Below are positions 53,910 to 62,198 of a stretch of 64,000 nt of DNA, in pieces (the first letter of the stretch is position 1; each line of letters begins with the position of its first letter). Below the pieces are notes generated by a model. That model was not told the origin of the DNA and searched no databases. It saw nothing but the letters and a program-made list of their open reading frames with translations. Origin of the DNA: Chitinophaga pinensis DSM 2588 (GTDB taxonomy: Bacteria > Bacteroidota > Bacteroidia > Chitinophagales > Chitinophagaceae); contig NC_013132.1 in NCBI RefSeq assembly GCF_000024005.1, positions 8,736,001 through 8,800,000 of the forward strand. The letters run 5' to 3'. Both the position numbers and the translations under genes were made by a program.

Positions 53910-54336
53910 TGTTAGCGAATTACAAGTATACAAAAAAATATTTCCAAATAAATACCTGTTCTTTTAGAAGATTGTTAAAAAAATCCGATTGCATGCCAGA
54001 ACTTATATTGGCAAACCAGCCACTGCGGCCAGTTTTATAAACGTCGGGCATACACACATTTTTTCATATTCAATCTACATCTAATTACTTAAGAACTTGT
54101 TAAAGGCATGTTAAATACATCATCCATCCCAGCTATGTCGTACATTATCACAAGAATACATACGCATAAAAAAGAAAGTATGGTATTATTCATTCTTACT
54201 ATATAGATGCAAAAAACGCAGAATTCCATAAGACTCATTTTGGGGAATTTTACGCGGACATAGGCTAACACACGATATTTCAAGATTCAGATCTCCTGAT
54301 AAAATAATGTTAAAATCTTGTAGGTTTGCGGAAATT
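53910..54336. other. 427-nt AT-rich divergent intergenic region
   Basis: Between the small membrane protein gene and the tyrosine phosphatase gene. A -7 box at 54321-54328 is the only clear element. AAATA-rich stretches lie near 53931-53960. An open frame at 54089-54283 on the minus strand has no supportive signs. No tRNA or clear hairpin RNA is seen. Confidence 0.55.
54321..54328 (+). promoter_or_regulatory. -7 box just upstream of the tyrosine phosphatase start
   Basis: TAGGTTTG is an exact -7 box without a TTTG at the -33 distance. It ends 8 nt before the ATG at 54337 and supports that start over an upstream ATG at 54307. Confidence 0.45.
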
Positions 54337-54774
54337 ATGAAAATATTGATGGTATGCCTGGGCAATATTTGCCGTTCGCCCCTGGCAGAAGGTATTTTAA
54401 GGCACCTTGCCGTTCAGCAGGGACTGAACTGGGAAGTAGATTCAGCCGGTACAGGCAACTGGCATGTCGGTGATCCGCCCGACCGCCGCTCTGTAAAAGT
54501 CGCTCAGCGCCACGGTATTGACATATCCGGCCTGCGTGGCCGTCAGTTCCAGACCGCTGATTTTGACGAATTTGACCGCATATTTGCAATGGACCTGAAT
54601 AATTACAGGGATATCATTCTGAAGGCCCGCACCGAAGAAGACAAGGCAAAAGTGCAGCTGCTGCTGGACGATCAGCAACCGGTTCCCGATCCATGGTACG
54701 ACGATGCCCTGTTCGATCCGGTATACAAAATGATATATGATGCCTGCGAAAAAATCGTTGCAGGTAAAAAATAA
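54337..54774 (+). CDS. Low-molecular-weight protein-tyrosine phosphatase
   Basis: A 145-residue LMW tyrosine phosphatase. From the ATG at 54337 the P-loop CLGNICRS (C7, R13, S14) lies at the very N-terminus, as in the family; the upstream ATG at 54307 would add ten unmatched residues. The general-acid aspartate is in VPDPWYDD. Such enzymes dephosphorylate tyrosine kinases of polysaccharide export or other proteins; arsenate reduction is less likely. hisS follows 25 nt downstream and may be co-transcribed. Confidence 0.92.
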   Translation: MKILMVCLGNICRSPLAEGILRHLAVQQGLNWEVDSAGTGNWHVGDPPDRRSVKVAQRHGIDISGLRGRQFQTADFDEFDRIFAMDLNNYRDIILKARTEEDKAKVQLLLDDQQPVPDPWYDDALFDPVYKMIYDACEKIVAGKK

Positions 54775-54799
54775 TTACTCAAAGCATAACTGACTAATA

Positions 54800-56149
54800 A
54801 TGATAAAACCCAGTATACCAAAAGGTACCCGCGATTTCGGACCGGTTGTAGTAAGAAAGCGGCAATACATTTTCCAGACCATCCGCGAAACATTCGAACT
54901 GTTTGGCTTCCAGCCCCTGGAAACACCAACGATGGAGAATTTGGATACGCTTACTGGTAAATACGGTGAAGAAGGTGATAAACTGATATTCAAGATCCTC
55001 GATAACGGTGATATCCTCGGACGCGCCCAACAGGCAAAAGATAGCCGGGAACTTGGCATCCTGCTCTGTGAAAAAGCGCTGCGTTATGACCTCACTATCC
55101 CTTTTGCCCGATATGTGGTAATGAATCAACATGAACTGGCACTTCCCTTTAAACGTTACCAGATGCAGCCCGTATGGCGTGGCGATCGCCCTGCCAAAGG
55201 CCGTTATCGGGAATTCTATCAGTGCGATGCTGACGTTGTAGGTAGTAACTCCCTGCTCAACGAAATCGAACTGCTGCTGATCTATGATACCGTGTTCACC
55301 AAACTCGGTATGGAAGGATATGAAGTGCGTATCAACAACCGTAAGATCCTTGGTGCATTGGCTGAAATCGTGGGTCAACCCGACCTGCTGACCGATATTA
55401 CCATTTCGATCGACAAACTTGATAAAATTGGAATGGATGGTGTTAAAAAAGAATTACAGGAACGCGGCCTGTCTGACACCGAGATCACAAAAATTGCAAA
55501 CTTCCTTAACATTAGCGGTTCCAATGAGGAAAAACTGCAACAGTTAGGTGTACTGTTCCAGAACTCCCCTACCGGTCTGAAAGGTATTGAGGAACTATCC
55601 TATGTACTGCATACACAACCTGAGGCATTCAAAACAACGCCGATCCTCGACGTAACACTGGCGCGTGGTCTGAACTACTACACCGGTATGATCGTGGAAG
55701 TAAAAGCACCGGAAGCCGTGAAAATGGGTAGCATCGGTGGCGGCGGCCGCTATGATGACCTCACCGGTCTGTTTGGACTGCCAGGTATCTCCGGCGTTGG
55801 TATCTCCTTTGGTGTAGATCGTATCTATGACGTACTGGAAGAACTGCAGTTATTCCCCGCTACCGCACAACAAGGTACGCAGGTCCTGTTCTTCAACCTC
55901 GATGCCGAGACCACCGGCACCGCGTTTAAACTGGTGATGCAACTGCGTGCAAAAGGTGTTTCATCTGAACTCTTCCACGAAACATCAAAAATGGATAAGC
56001 AGATGAAATACGCCAATAAGCGTAACATTCCTTATGTGATCATTATGGGTGAAAGTGAAGTGAAAGAAGGACTGGTGAGTATCAAGAATATGGTGACAGG
56101 ACAACAGGAAAAAATAGCCATGACGGAACTCGCAAATTATCAGTTCTGA
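54800..56149 (+). CDS. hisS: Histidyl-tRNA synthetase
   Basis: HisRS charges tRNA-His. The 449-residue class II synthetase has KPSIPKGTRDFGP at the start, motif 2 (QMQPVWRGDRPAKGRYREFYQCDADVVG), the histidine motif LARGLNYYTGMIVEV, and motif 3 (GIGIS-like SGVGISFGVDRI). The C-terminal anticodon domain (about 340-449) is present. A 16-bp terminator stem follows. Confidence 0.97.
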   Translation: MIKPSIPKGTRDFGPVVVRKRQYIFQTIRETFELFGFQPLETPTMENLDTLTGKYGEEGDKLIFKILDNGDILGRAQQAKDSRELGILLCEKALRYDLTIPFARYVVMNQHELALPFKRYQMQPVWRGDRPAKGRYREFYQCDADVVGSNSLLNEIELLLIYDTVFTKLGMEGYEVRINNRKILGALAEIVGQPDLLTDITISIDKLDKIGMDGVKKELQERGLSDTEITKIANFLNISGSNEEKLQQLGVLFQNSPTGLKGIEELSYVLHTQPEAFKTTPILDVTLARGLNYYTGMIVEVKAPEAVKMGSIGGGGRYDDLTGLFGLPGISGVGISFGVDRIYDVLEELQLFPATAQQGTQVLFFNLDAETTGTAFKLVMQLRAKGVSSELFHETSKMDKQMKYANKRNIPYVIIMGESEVKEGLVSIKNMVTGQQEKIAMTELANYQF

Positions 56150-56167
56150 TCTGTTTGAAATAAATGT

Positions 56168-56206
56168 AAAAGGCGGATGTGCAATATGCACATCCGCCTT
56201 TTTTAT
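56168..56206 (+). terminator. Terminator of hisS
   Basis: A 16-bp stem (56168-56183 with 56187-56202) around ATA, core AGGCGGATGTGCA, is followed by T's and flanked by A's, so it can work on both strands. Confidence 0.95.
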
Positions 56207-56248
56207 GCCCCTGTAAGGGGGAAAATAGATAATCAATTACGGATAACG

Positions 56249-56455
56249 TCAATCCTTCGAATGTTCTAACCAATCCGGTTTCCAGGTTTGCTCAAGGTGA
56301 CGTGCAAACTCTTCGCCAGACTCTTTCATTCCGGGGAAAAAGAGCTTACCAGTAGCTACAATCTTTCCAACTCTGTCCATAATTTCGTCATGTGACATAG
56401 CTTTCATTTCCTCGTCAGTAAATAATAATTCCTTTGGTATGTCTGGTGTATTCAT
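56249..56455 (-). CDS. Small acidic protein, partner of the upstream unknown gene
   Basis: A 68-residue soluble protein; family not recognised. It is helical in appearance (LLFTDEEMKAMSHDEIMDRVGKIVATGKLFF). The start is 4 nt after the stop of the DUF6934-like gene, so the two are surely expressed together. The size and coupling resemble a toxin-antitoxin or small-regulator arrangement, but nothing in the sequence proves it. Confidence 0.65.
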   Translation of the reverse strand: MNTPDIPKELLFTDEEMKAMSHDEIMDRVGKIVATGKLFFPGMKESGEEFARHLEQTWKPDWLEHSKD

Positions 56456-56459
56456 AATA

Positions 56460-57017
56460 CTAATTTAATCTTTTTTCAATAATTATCCCCTTATAGCTTT
56501 TGTCTTTTTTATACGGCTCAGTTGGACTATCCTCTTCTATTCCCTCCGTACCGTGAAATGCAAATGCTTGATTTAAAAGTTCATAATGCTTGTTCAGAAA
56601 ATTCCCGTAAATACGAATCCTTCTGTGCGCTTTTTTACAAAGATGGTCAACACATTTTCTCACACAAACTTTTTTACAATCCTCCATAAACCGAAGTGTA
56701 CTATCGCTTCCACGCACCATCACTACGCCATCACGGTATTCGCTCAACAATCTCGGTATGGTGGCCAATACGGTGTTAAATACACGGTAATGATCTTCAT
56801 TATCAGACATTTTCTCGTCAGATAATTTTCCCGTTTTGGGGTCAAGATCTCCAAAACCCAGATTAAATAATGGCCGGCCATTAAACTGTCTGACGTATTC
56901 ATACAATACCAGCTTGATGATATTTTTTTTCCCCTCACTGATAAAGTAATATAATAACGCCTTTTCTTCGGGAATACTTTCTCCCCGAACGTCATAAACG
57001 TCCTGTGAATGATTCAT
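56460..57017 (-). CDS. DUF6934-like protein
   Basis: From the ATG at 57017 (MNHSQDVYDVRG) about 185 residues. The pattern YYFISEGKKNIIKLVLYEYV, FNLGFGDLDPKTGKLSDEKMSDNEDHYRVFNTVLATIP and the later VVMVRGSDSTLRF is what I associate with the small Bacteroidota proteins labelled DUF6934; I hold this family name with moderate confidence. Two cysteine-rich basic stretches (CKKVCVRKCVDHLCKKAHRR) follow. Function is unknown. It is coupled to the 68-residue gene downstream. Confidence 0.7.
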   Translation of the reverse strand: MNHSQDVYDVRGESIPEEKALLYYFISEGKKNIIKLVLYEYVRQFNGRPLFNLGFGDLDPKTGKLSDEKMSDNEDHYRVFNTVLATIPRLLSEYRDGVVMVRGSDSTLRFMEDCKKVCVRKCVDHLCKKAHRRIRIYGNFLNKHYELLNQAFAFHGTEGIEEDSPTEPYKKDKSYKGIIIEKRLN

Positions 57018-57198
57018 TAAAATGGTTGGCTTATGGTTAACAAATAAAGTCCCTTGCCGCATTACGCAGCACAAATTTCAGATCAATGGTTTTGCTGAAA
57101 TGGTTGGTTAACAAGTGTACATTCCCCCTAAAAGAGAACCGTCATAGATATGGTTTTTATGGTTAACAGATGGCAAAAAGCACGTACGACTAATATAA

Positions 57199-57234
57199 AT
57201 AAAAAATGGCTGCCCCATCACAAGGCAGCCATTT
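57199..57234 (-). terminator. Terminator of dsbD
   Basis: AAATGGCTGCC (57204-57214) pairs with GGCAGCCATTT (57224-57234) around a 9-nt loop; the A-run at 57199-57206 gives the T-run on the minus strand. Confidence 0.92.
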
Positions 57235-57254
57235 AAAATAAATATACTTACTAA

Positions 57255-59231
57255 CTATTTATTCTTCTTAAATGCATCCAATCCGCATTTCAGCCAGTTC
57301 GCATACTCGCCTGCATTAGGTGTATAACCTACAGGTTTCGTGAGCAGCTTTTCATCTGGACTGATCAACACATAATAAGGCTGAGAGTTATTCACAAAAT
57401 TCTCCGTCTGCATAGTGGCATATTTATCACCGATAGATTTGATCTCTTTCTTACGACCAGTATTCGTCGTGAAAAGAAACTGCTGATCTTCCGGTAATAA
57501 TTTCCTGTCATCCACATACAAGGATACCAGGATGTAATCTTCCTCTATCAGCGCCTTCACTTTTTCATCCGGCCATACATTCTCTTCCATCTTACGACAG
57601 TTCACACATGCCCATCCGGTGAAATCAATCAGAATCGGTTTATGCTGCTCTTTCGCCAGTTTCAACGCAGCTTCGTAATCATTCACTACGTTTGCTTCCA
57701 CCCCCTTCGCCGCATTTTTATACAGGCTGTAGCTCAATGGTGGAGGGAAACCGCTGATCAGCTGACGATTCGCATATTTCGTATTGGTTACGCCCGGTAA
57801 CAGATAGATCGTCATCGCCAGGAAAATCGCCGCCAGTATCCAACGGGTAGTGCTGATCTTCTTCAATGGTGCATCGTGCGGGAAACGGATCTTACCCAAC
57901 AGGTACAATACGATCAGGAATCCGCAGATAATCCATACTGCGAAGAACACCTCACGTTTTACCAGTCCCCAGTGTGTCACCAGGTCAGCGTTGGATAAGA
58001 ACTTGATCGCCATCGCAATCTCGATGAAACCCAGTACTACTTTCACAGAAGTCAACCAGCCACCGGATTTTGGCAGTGATTTCAACAGGTTCGGGAACAT
58101 CGCAAACAGCGCAAATGGCAATGCCAGCGCAAATCCGAAACCACCCATACCTACTGTCAGCTGCATAGCCCCTCCGTCGGTGGACAGCGATCCTGCCAGT
58201 AATGAACCGAGGATAGGACCTGTACAGGAGAAAGATACCAGTGCCAGTGTCAGCGCCATGAAGAAGATACCGATAATACCTCCTACACTTGTTTTCGCAT
58301 CTACTTTGCTGGCCAGTCCGCTTGGTAAAGTGATCTCAAAATATCCGAAGAACGAAATGGCAAACACAATGAAGATCACAAAGAAGATCAGGTTTAACCA
58401 TACATTAGTGGAAATGTTATTCAGAATTTCAGGATCCAGTGAATCCAGGAAGTGAAACGGCAGACTCAGTAACACATAAATCAGGAAGATAAAGAAACCA
58501 TAAATGCTGGCGTTCAGCACACCGGTTTTCTTATCCTGTGACTTCTTCGTGAAGAAAGATACGGTCAAAGGAATCATTGGGAATACGCAAGGCGTCAGCA
58601 ATGCAATAAAACCACCGATCATACCCAATATAAACAATCCCCAAAGACTCTTTGGCTCCTGATCAGCACCGCCACAGTTACTCAGCGGATTCGCCATATC
58701 GATGGCAGCACGCTTCAGTGTTTGGCCGGCGACAGCTGATTCCTGTAAACCGGCAGCCACATTCACGATATTACCGGATGCATCCACATTAAAGCGGAAT
58801 TTCACTTCCTCCGGTCCTACCACTTCGTCACCTTTCAGTGCCATGTAGTTTACCGCACCTTCCAGTTTGGTTACCGCTCCGCTCAGCTTTACCGCCACAT
58901 CCAGTGTAACCTGACCTTCGAAGTATTTAATCTCAAGATTGTCAAATAATGCTTCGGGCGCTTTTTTAAGTGTCCCCTGCTCCGTAATACCAGTGATGGT
59001 CGCAGCACTATCTACCGCTACACGGGTATTAGGTTCATCATCTTTCATGGTAGTGGAAAACAACTTCCAATCTTTCTCTACAGTACCCTTCAGATGTAAA
59101 ATATATTCCTTGTCAGCCTTCTTCTCCGCAGTGTATTCCCATTTTGCTACAGACGCCTGTGTAGTAGTGTCTTGTGCTTTTACGGCAAATACAGAGGTGA
59201 TAAGGATAAGGAACGTCAGCAAATGCTTCAT
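57255..59231 (-). CDS. dsbD: Thiol:disulfide interchange protein DsbD, alpha domain without cysteines
   Basis: DsbD carries electrons from cytoplasmic thioredoxin across the inner membrane to periplasmic oxidoreductases. The 658-residue product has a signal peptide (1-19, ending KAQ), a DsbD-alpha-like domain (about 25-150), a membrane domain with C215 (TPCVFPMIP) and C336 (FSCTGPI), and a thioredoxin-like gamma domain with C542 and C545 (WACVNC). The alpha domain aligns without gaps with the neighbouring exported paralogue, but its two redox cysteines are replaced by L132 and V137. It should therefore hand electrons to another protein, possibly that paralogue. Confidence 0.94.
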   Translation of the reverse strand: MKHLLTFLILITSVFAVKAQDTTTQASVAKWEYTAEKKADKEYILHLKGTVEKDWKLFSTTMKDDEPNTRVAVDSAATITGITEQGTLKKAPEALFDNLEIKYFEGQVTLDVAVKLSGAVTKLEGAVNYMALKGDEVVGPEEVKFRFNVDASGNIVNVAAGLQESAVAGQTLKRAAIDMANPLSNCGGADQEPKSLWGLFILGMIGGFIALLTPCVFPMIPLTVSFFTKKSQDKKTGVLNASIYGFFIFLIYVLLSLPFHFLDSLDPEILNNISTNVWLNLIFFVIFIVFAISFFGYFEITLPSGLASKVDAKTSVGGIIGIFFMALTLALVSFSCTGPILGSLLAGSLSTDGGAMQLTVGMGGFGFALALPFALFAMFPNLLKSLPKSGGWLTSVKVVLGFIEIAMAIKFLSNADLVTHWGLVKREVFFAVWIICGFLIVLYLLGKIRFPHDAPLKKISTTRWILAAIFLAMTIYLLPGVTNTKYANRQLISGFPPPLSYSLYKNAAKGVEANVVNDYEAALKLAKEQHKPILIDFTGWACVNCRKMEENVWPDEKVKALIEEDYILVSLYVDDRKLLPEDQQFLFTTNTGRKKEIKSIGDKYATMQTENFVNNSQPYYVLISPDEKLLTKPVGYTPNAGEYANWLKCGLDAFKKNK

Positions 59232-59271
59232 ATAACTAATAGGCTTTAAAGACTTTCAACCATTCCAAACA

Positions 59272-59301
59272 GTAAACGAGCTCCTTGGGGAACTCGTTTA
59301 C
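59272..59301. promoter_or_regulatory. Hairpin between the DsbD-alpha paralogue and dsbD
   Basis: GTAAACGAG (59272-59280) pairs with CTCGTTTAC (59293-59301), and the inner CTCC/GGAA partly extends it. There is no T-run, so it is not a typical terminator; it may protect or process the upstream mRNA. Confidence 0.45.
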
Positions 59302-59347
59302 AATTCATTCTAACAGACGGTTGATGCCATCATGTATCGTAATTTCT

Positions 59348-59803
59348 TTATTTTCCTCCTACGCTGATTGCGAATTCCACTTCCTTCGGTGGCAGACACT
59401 GGTGATCGTCACACACCATGAACTCTACGCTACCCTTTACTTTAGTGGCAGCCTTACCTTTCACAGTCACTTTCTGTACGAAATCAACCTGGTTTTCATA
59501 ATATTTTAGTTCGGAATCGAAGTTTTTGTCAAATGCCTTGTGCAGTTTGCCCACTTCACGGATCTTGCCTACAGGTGTTACAAGCGGATTTTTAGTCAGC
59601 TTGAAGCTGGTAGGAACCGGACCTTCACCAGCCTCCTGTGCGTACAGGTGCCAGTTGCTCTCTACTGTAGCTGTCATGTGCAGTTCATAGGTAGTTGCGT
59701 CAATTTTCTTAGCGGTAAAATCCCATTTTACCGGGTTTTCTATCTGCGCACTCGCCAGCATCGGCAGGGCAAACAGAATAACTGCTGTCAGTAATTTTCT
59801 CAT
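59348..59803 (-). CDS. Stand-alone DsbD-alpha-like exported protein
   Basis: A 151-residue exported protein (signal peptide to about residue 19, ending ASAQ). The mature domain matches the DsbD alpha domain of the gene downstream: VKWDFTAKKIDATTYELHMTATVESNWHLY aligns with that protein's AKWEYTAEKKADKEYILHLKGTVEKDWKLF. Unlike it, this protein keeps a cysteine pair, C131 and C136 in VCDDHQCLPP, which is the redox site of DsbD-alpha (CxxxxxC in E. coli, one residue longer). It likely receives electrons from DsbD's membrane or gamma part and passes them to periplasmic substrates. Confidence 0.88.
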   Translation of the reverse strand: MRKLLTAVILFALPMLASAQIENPVKWDFTAKKIDATTYELHMTATVESNWHLYAQEAGEGPVPTSFKLTKNPLVTPVGKIREVGKLHKAFDKNFDSELKYYENQVDFVQKVTVKGKAATKVKGSVEFMVCDDHQCLPPKEVEFAISVGGK

Positions 59804-59842
59804 ACTTAGATTTTTTTTTAACTGGTTGGTTGGCTTGATTTC

Positions 59843-59866
59843 AAAAAATAAGAGTGCTTTTCACTC
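59843..59866 (-). terminator. Weak terminator after purQ
   Basis: GAGTG (59852-59856) pairs with CACTC (59862-59866); on the minus strand TTATTTTTTG follows. The stem is only 5 bp, so this is uncertain. Confidence 0.45.
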
Positions 59867-59872
59867 GTTAAG

Positions 59873-60565
59873 TCAATTGTTATTGATAAGGCTCTGGAAA
59901 ATAAGCTGTCCATCTGTATTACCCAATACAGTGCTGGTTGCTCTCTCCGGGTGTGGCATCAGACCAAATACGTTACGCTCCTTGTTACAGATACCGGCAA
60001 TATTGCGCAGCGTCCCTGTCGGGTTCGCATCATCCACAACATTACCAAATTCATCGCAATAACGGAACAATACCTGGTTATTGGCAAACAGACTTTCCAG
60101 CGTAGCGTCGTCAGCATAATAGCGACCTTCGCCATGGGCGATAGGAATCTTTAATGCACGGCCAGCTACATCTTTCGTCAGGGATGCAGATGTATTATCA
60201 CTTTTCAGGTATACATTCTTACACACAAACTGCTGATGCCCGTTCTGCAATAAAGCGCCCGGCAACAACCCCGCTTCACAAAGAATCTGAAAACCATTAC
60301 ACACACCAATCACACGGCCACCTTTACCGGCAAAGTCTATCACGCTTTGCATCATCGGACTAAAACGCGCAATTGCACCGCAACGCAGATAATCGCCATA
60401 AGAAAAACCGCCCGGCAGCACAATACAGTCCGTCGTACTGAACTGGCTGAGGTCAGAATCCTTATGCCATAACGCTATCACTTCCTGCCCAAGGTCATTG
60501 CGCAGGGCATCGATCACATCGTGATCGCAGTTAGAGCCCGGAAAGGTGACAACCCCAAATTTCAT
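59873..60565 (-). CDS. purQ: Phosphoribosylformylglycinamidine synthase subunit PurQ
   Basis: PurQ is the glutaminase subunit that feeds ammonia to the PurL subunit in purine synthesis. The 230-residue product has the class I amidotransferase triad: C89 in GVCNGFQIL, His and Glu in MPHPERA near residue 206. VTFPGSNCDHD and PGGFSYGDYLRCGAIA are typical of PurQ. It appears to be transcribed alone, with no other pur gene adjacent. Confidence 0.96.
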   Translation of the reverse strand: MKFGVVTFPGSNCDHDVIDALRNDLGQEVIALWHKDSDLSQFSTTDCIVLPGGFSYGDYLRCGAIARFSPMMQSVIDFAGKGGRVIGVCNGFQILCEAGLLPGALLQNGHQQFVCKNVYLKSDNTSASLTKDVAGRALKIPIAHGEGRYYADDATLESLFANNQVLFRYCDEFGNVVDDANPTGTLRNIAGICNKERNVFGLMPHPERATSTVLGNTDGQLIFQSLINNN

Positions 60566-60731
60566 GTTAATATATTGAAAGTTACGGTCCTAAATATTAA
60601 TCAATCCTTTATCCGGAAATTAATAGCTGTTGAACCATTGATCGAAATTACCGGAAAGGCACAAAATTACTACGCCGCCCGCACATTTCCATAGCCGCTC
60701 GTCCGGTTTTAACAACTCAGACGGATGTCAG

Positions 60732-61715
60732 CTAGTTTCTGCTGAAGTACTGCATGACAATCACATATGCCAATGTCAGTATATGGACGATATTGGCAAC
60801 GGTGTTATTGACAATAGACCAGTACGCATTTGCGACAAACAGGGAAAGTGGCAGAATAGCCAGGATCCAGTATGACGGGGAAAAATGAACGTTGAAGAAC
60901 GGAATCACAATGGCGATAAATACATATACCGCCATTACACTCCAGATCTTACGTCCCTGGATCAGCATCTTCTTCAGGGTACGCTGCAACAGCAACCAAC
61001 CCACAGCAAAGAAGAATAAACTTACCGCCATGGCGCCCCATACCTTATAGTGACCAATCACAGGCACTTCCAGACCAATTCGTGGAATACGGGCAAATAA
61101 CGCCCAATGGTCTGTCAGGAACAGGTACGTACCCAGCAGGTATATCGGACAGATCAGCCCCAGTAATGCAATAATCCACTCCGCCAGCCGGAATGGACGC
61201 ATGATCAGGAGACTTAACCATAAAAGAAGACAGAAAATAGTAGCAGGGAAGTAAAACAAACCACAAACGCCCAACGCAAACCCGATGTTAAATACCACAT
61301 CCCTGGCCGAAGTACGGGTGTATAACAGTGTTATACTGGAAATTACCCACAGCATCACCAGGTTCACCAGCAAAGCAGGAGAAAACACATTCCAGCCCTG
61401 GTACAAAGACGTGAAAAGCATATAAGCCATCGCGGGCAGGTAGTTCGTCTTGGCAAACAGCCGCTGGTGATTGACAATCTTCGTCACCAGCAAAGCCTGC
61501 AGTAATAACAGCAGTACTGCCAGCGCAGTAAACAGGAACGGATTTTTACCAAATACCATCCCCATCCATTTTACAAGCAAATCGTACAACAGACCCTCAT
61601 TCCCATCAGCCAGATAGGTGGACGGATGGATCAGGTAATAGAATTTTACCAGGATTGTATACATCAACAGCAACACTACCGTAAGAGGGTTGCCTGAGCG
61701 GAAAAACTTTACCAC
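60732..61715 (-). CDS. Polytopic membrane protein, DUF6427-like
   Basis: A 327-residue inner-membrane protein with about nine or ten hydrophobic helices and few charged loops. VKFFRSGNPLTVVLLLMYTILVKFYYL at the start, FAKTNYLPAMAYMLFTSLYQGWNVFSPALLVNLVML, and SLLIMRPFRLAEWIIALLG are what I associate with the Bacteroidota DUF6427 family, sometimes mislabelled beta-carotene monooxygenase. No function is known. The start is a GTG at 61715; the promoter upstream is excellent. Confidence 0.8.
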   Translation of the reverse strand: MVKFFRSGNPLTVVLLLMYTILVKFYYLIHPSTYLADGNEGLLYDLLVKWMGMVFGKNPFLFTALAVLLLLLQALLVTKIVNHQRLFAKTNYLPAMAYMLFTSLYQGWNVFSPALLVNLVMLWVISSITLLYTRTSARDVVFNIGFALGVCGLFYFPATIFCLLLWLSLLIMRPFRLAEWIIALLGLICPIYLLGTYLFLTDHWALFARIPRIGLEVPVIGHYKVWGAMAVSLFFFAVGWLLLQRTLKKMLIQGRKIWSVMAVYVFIAIVIPFFNVHFSPSYWILAILPLSLFVANAYWSIVNNTVANIVHILTLAYVIVMQYFSRN

Positions 61716-61750
61716 AATATGATTTCTCTTTTCAACTTTTGTAAGCGTTC

Positions 61751-61781
61751 CAAAGGTATTTTAAAGCAGGAGAAAATCAAA
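61751..61781 (-). promoter_or_regulatory. Bacteroidota promoter of the DUF6427-like gene
   Basis: On the minus strand TTTG (61781-61778), 19 nt, TACCTTTG (61758-61751): exact -33/-7 consensus. The leader to the GTG at 61715 is about 31 nt. Confidence 0.88.
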
Positions 61782-61852
61782 ATATTATGAAATCCATGCA
61801 TAATTAATCCGCTTTTCTCTCATTATCTTTAAAAAGATCTCCCTTGCCGGCC

Positions 61853-61870
61853 TTTACTTAATTAAGTAAA
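61853..61870. promoter_or_regulatory. 18-bp perfect palindrome
   Basis: TTTACTTAATTAAGTAAA is identical on both strands. It lies about 75 nt upstream of the -33 element of the DUF6427-gene promoter and could be an operator for an unknown dimeric regulator. Confidence 0.4.
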
Positions 61871-62083
61871 ATCGCCCCATTATTCCTAACTTGTCCCATG
61901 CGCTCCGGTATAGATGCGTTGTGTAACGTCGTATATGAAGCATGTCAACAGTACTTTTTCAGATAATAAGGGGCATTCAGGACAAAATGCCTGTTCGGCT
62001 GGTATAAAACCTGAGGTAATCTACTAATATTTAATATATAATCTTCAGAAAGCGGCTTTATTATCTCTTTATAATAGCCCTCT

Positions 62084-62144
62084 TATAGTTATCCTTCATC
62101 CGCTCCTTCGTTCGAAACGGAAGAATGAACGAAGGATAACTATA
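62084..62144. repeat. Long nested hairpin (14-bp perfect outer stem)
   Basis: TATAGTTATCCTTC (62084-62097) pairs exactly with GAAGGATAACTATA (62131-62144). Inside, CTTCGTT and AACGGAAG form a second stem with one bulged G around CGA. No T-run follows on either strand. It lies 55 nt after the lipoprotein gene. Confidence 0.7.
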
Positions 62145-62198
62145 GCCTGACTAATAACATACCGGCATAAGAAACCAGACAGCCCATCAATGATAATA

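Larger units (their letters stand above)
61716..62198. other. 483-nt intergenic region, DUF6427-like gene / lipoprotein gene
   Basis: Holds the DUF6427-gene promoter (61751-61781), an 18-bp palindrome (61853-61870) and a long hairpin (62084-62144). The rest is AT-rich and shows no supported gene, tRNA or mobile-element end. Confidence 0.6.

Noticed and set aside
54089-54283. Small minus-strand open frame of 64 codons in the 53.9-54.3 kb spacer
   Set aside because: No promoter, no recognisable motif, and composition like surrounding AT-rich non-coding DNA.
60732-61715. Beta-carotene 15,15'-monooxygenase label for the membrane protein
   Set aside because: No histidine ligand pattern of carotenoid oxygenases; it is a polytopic protein of the DUF6427 type.
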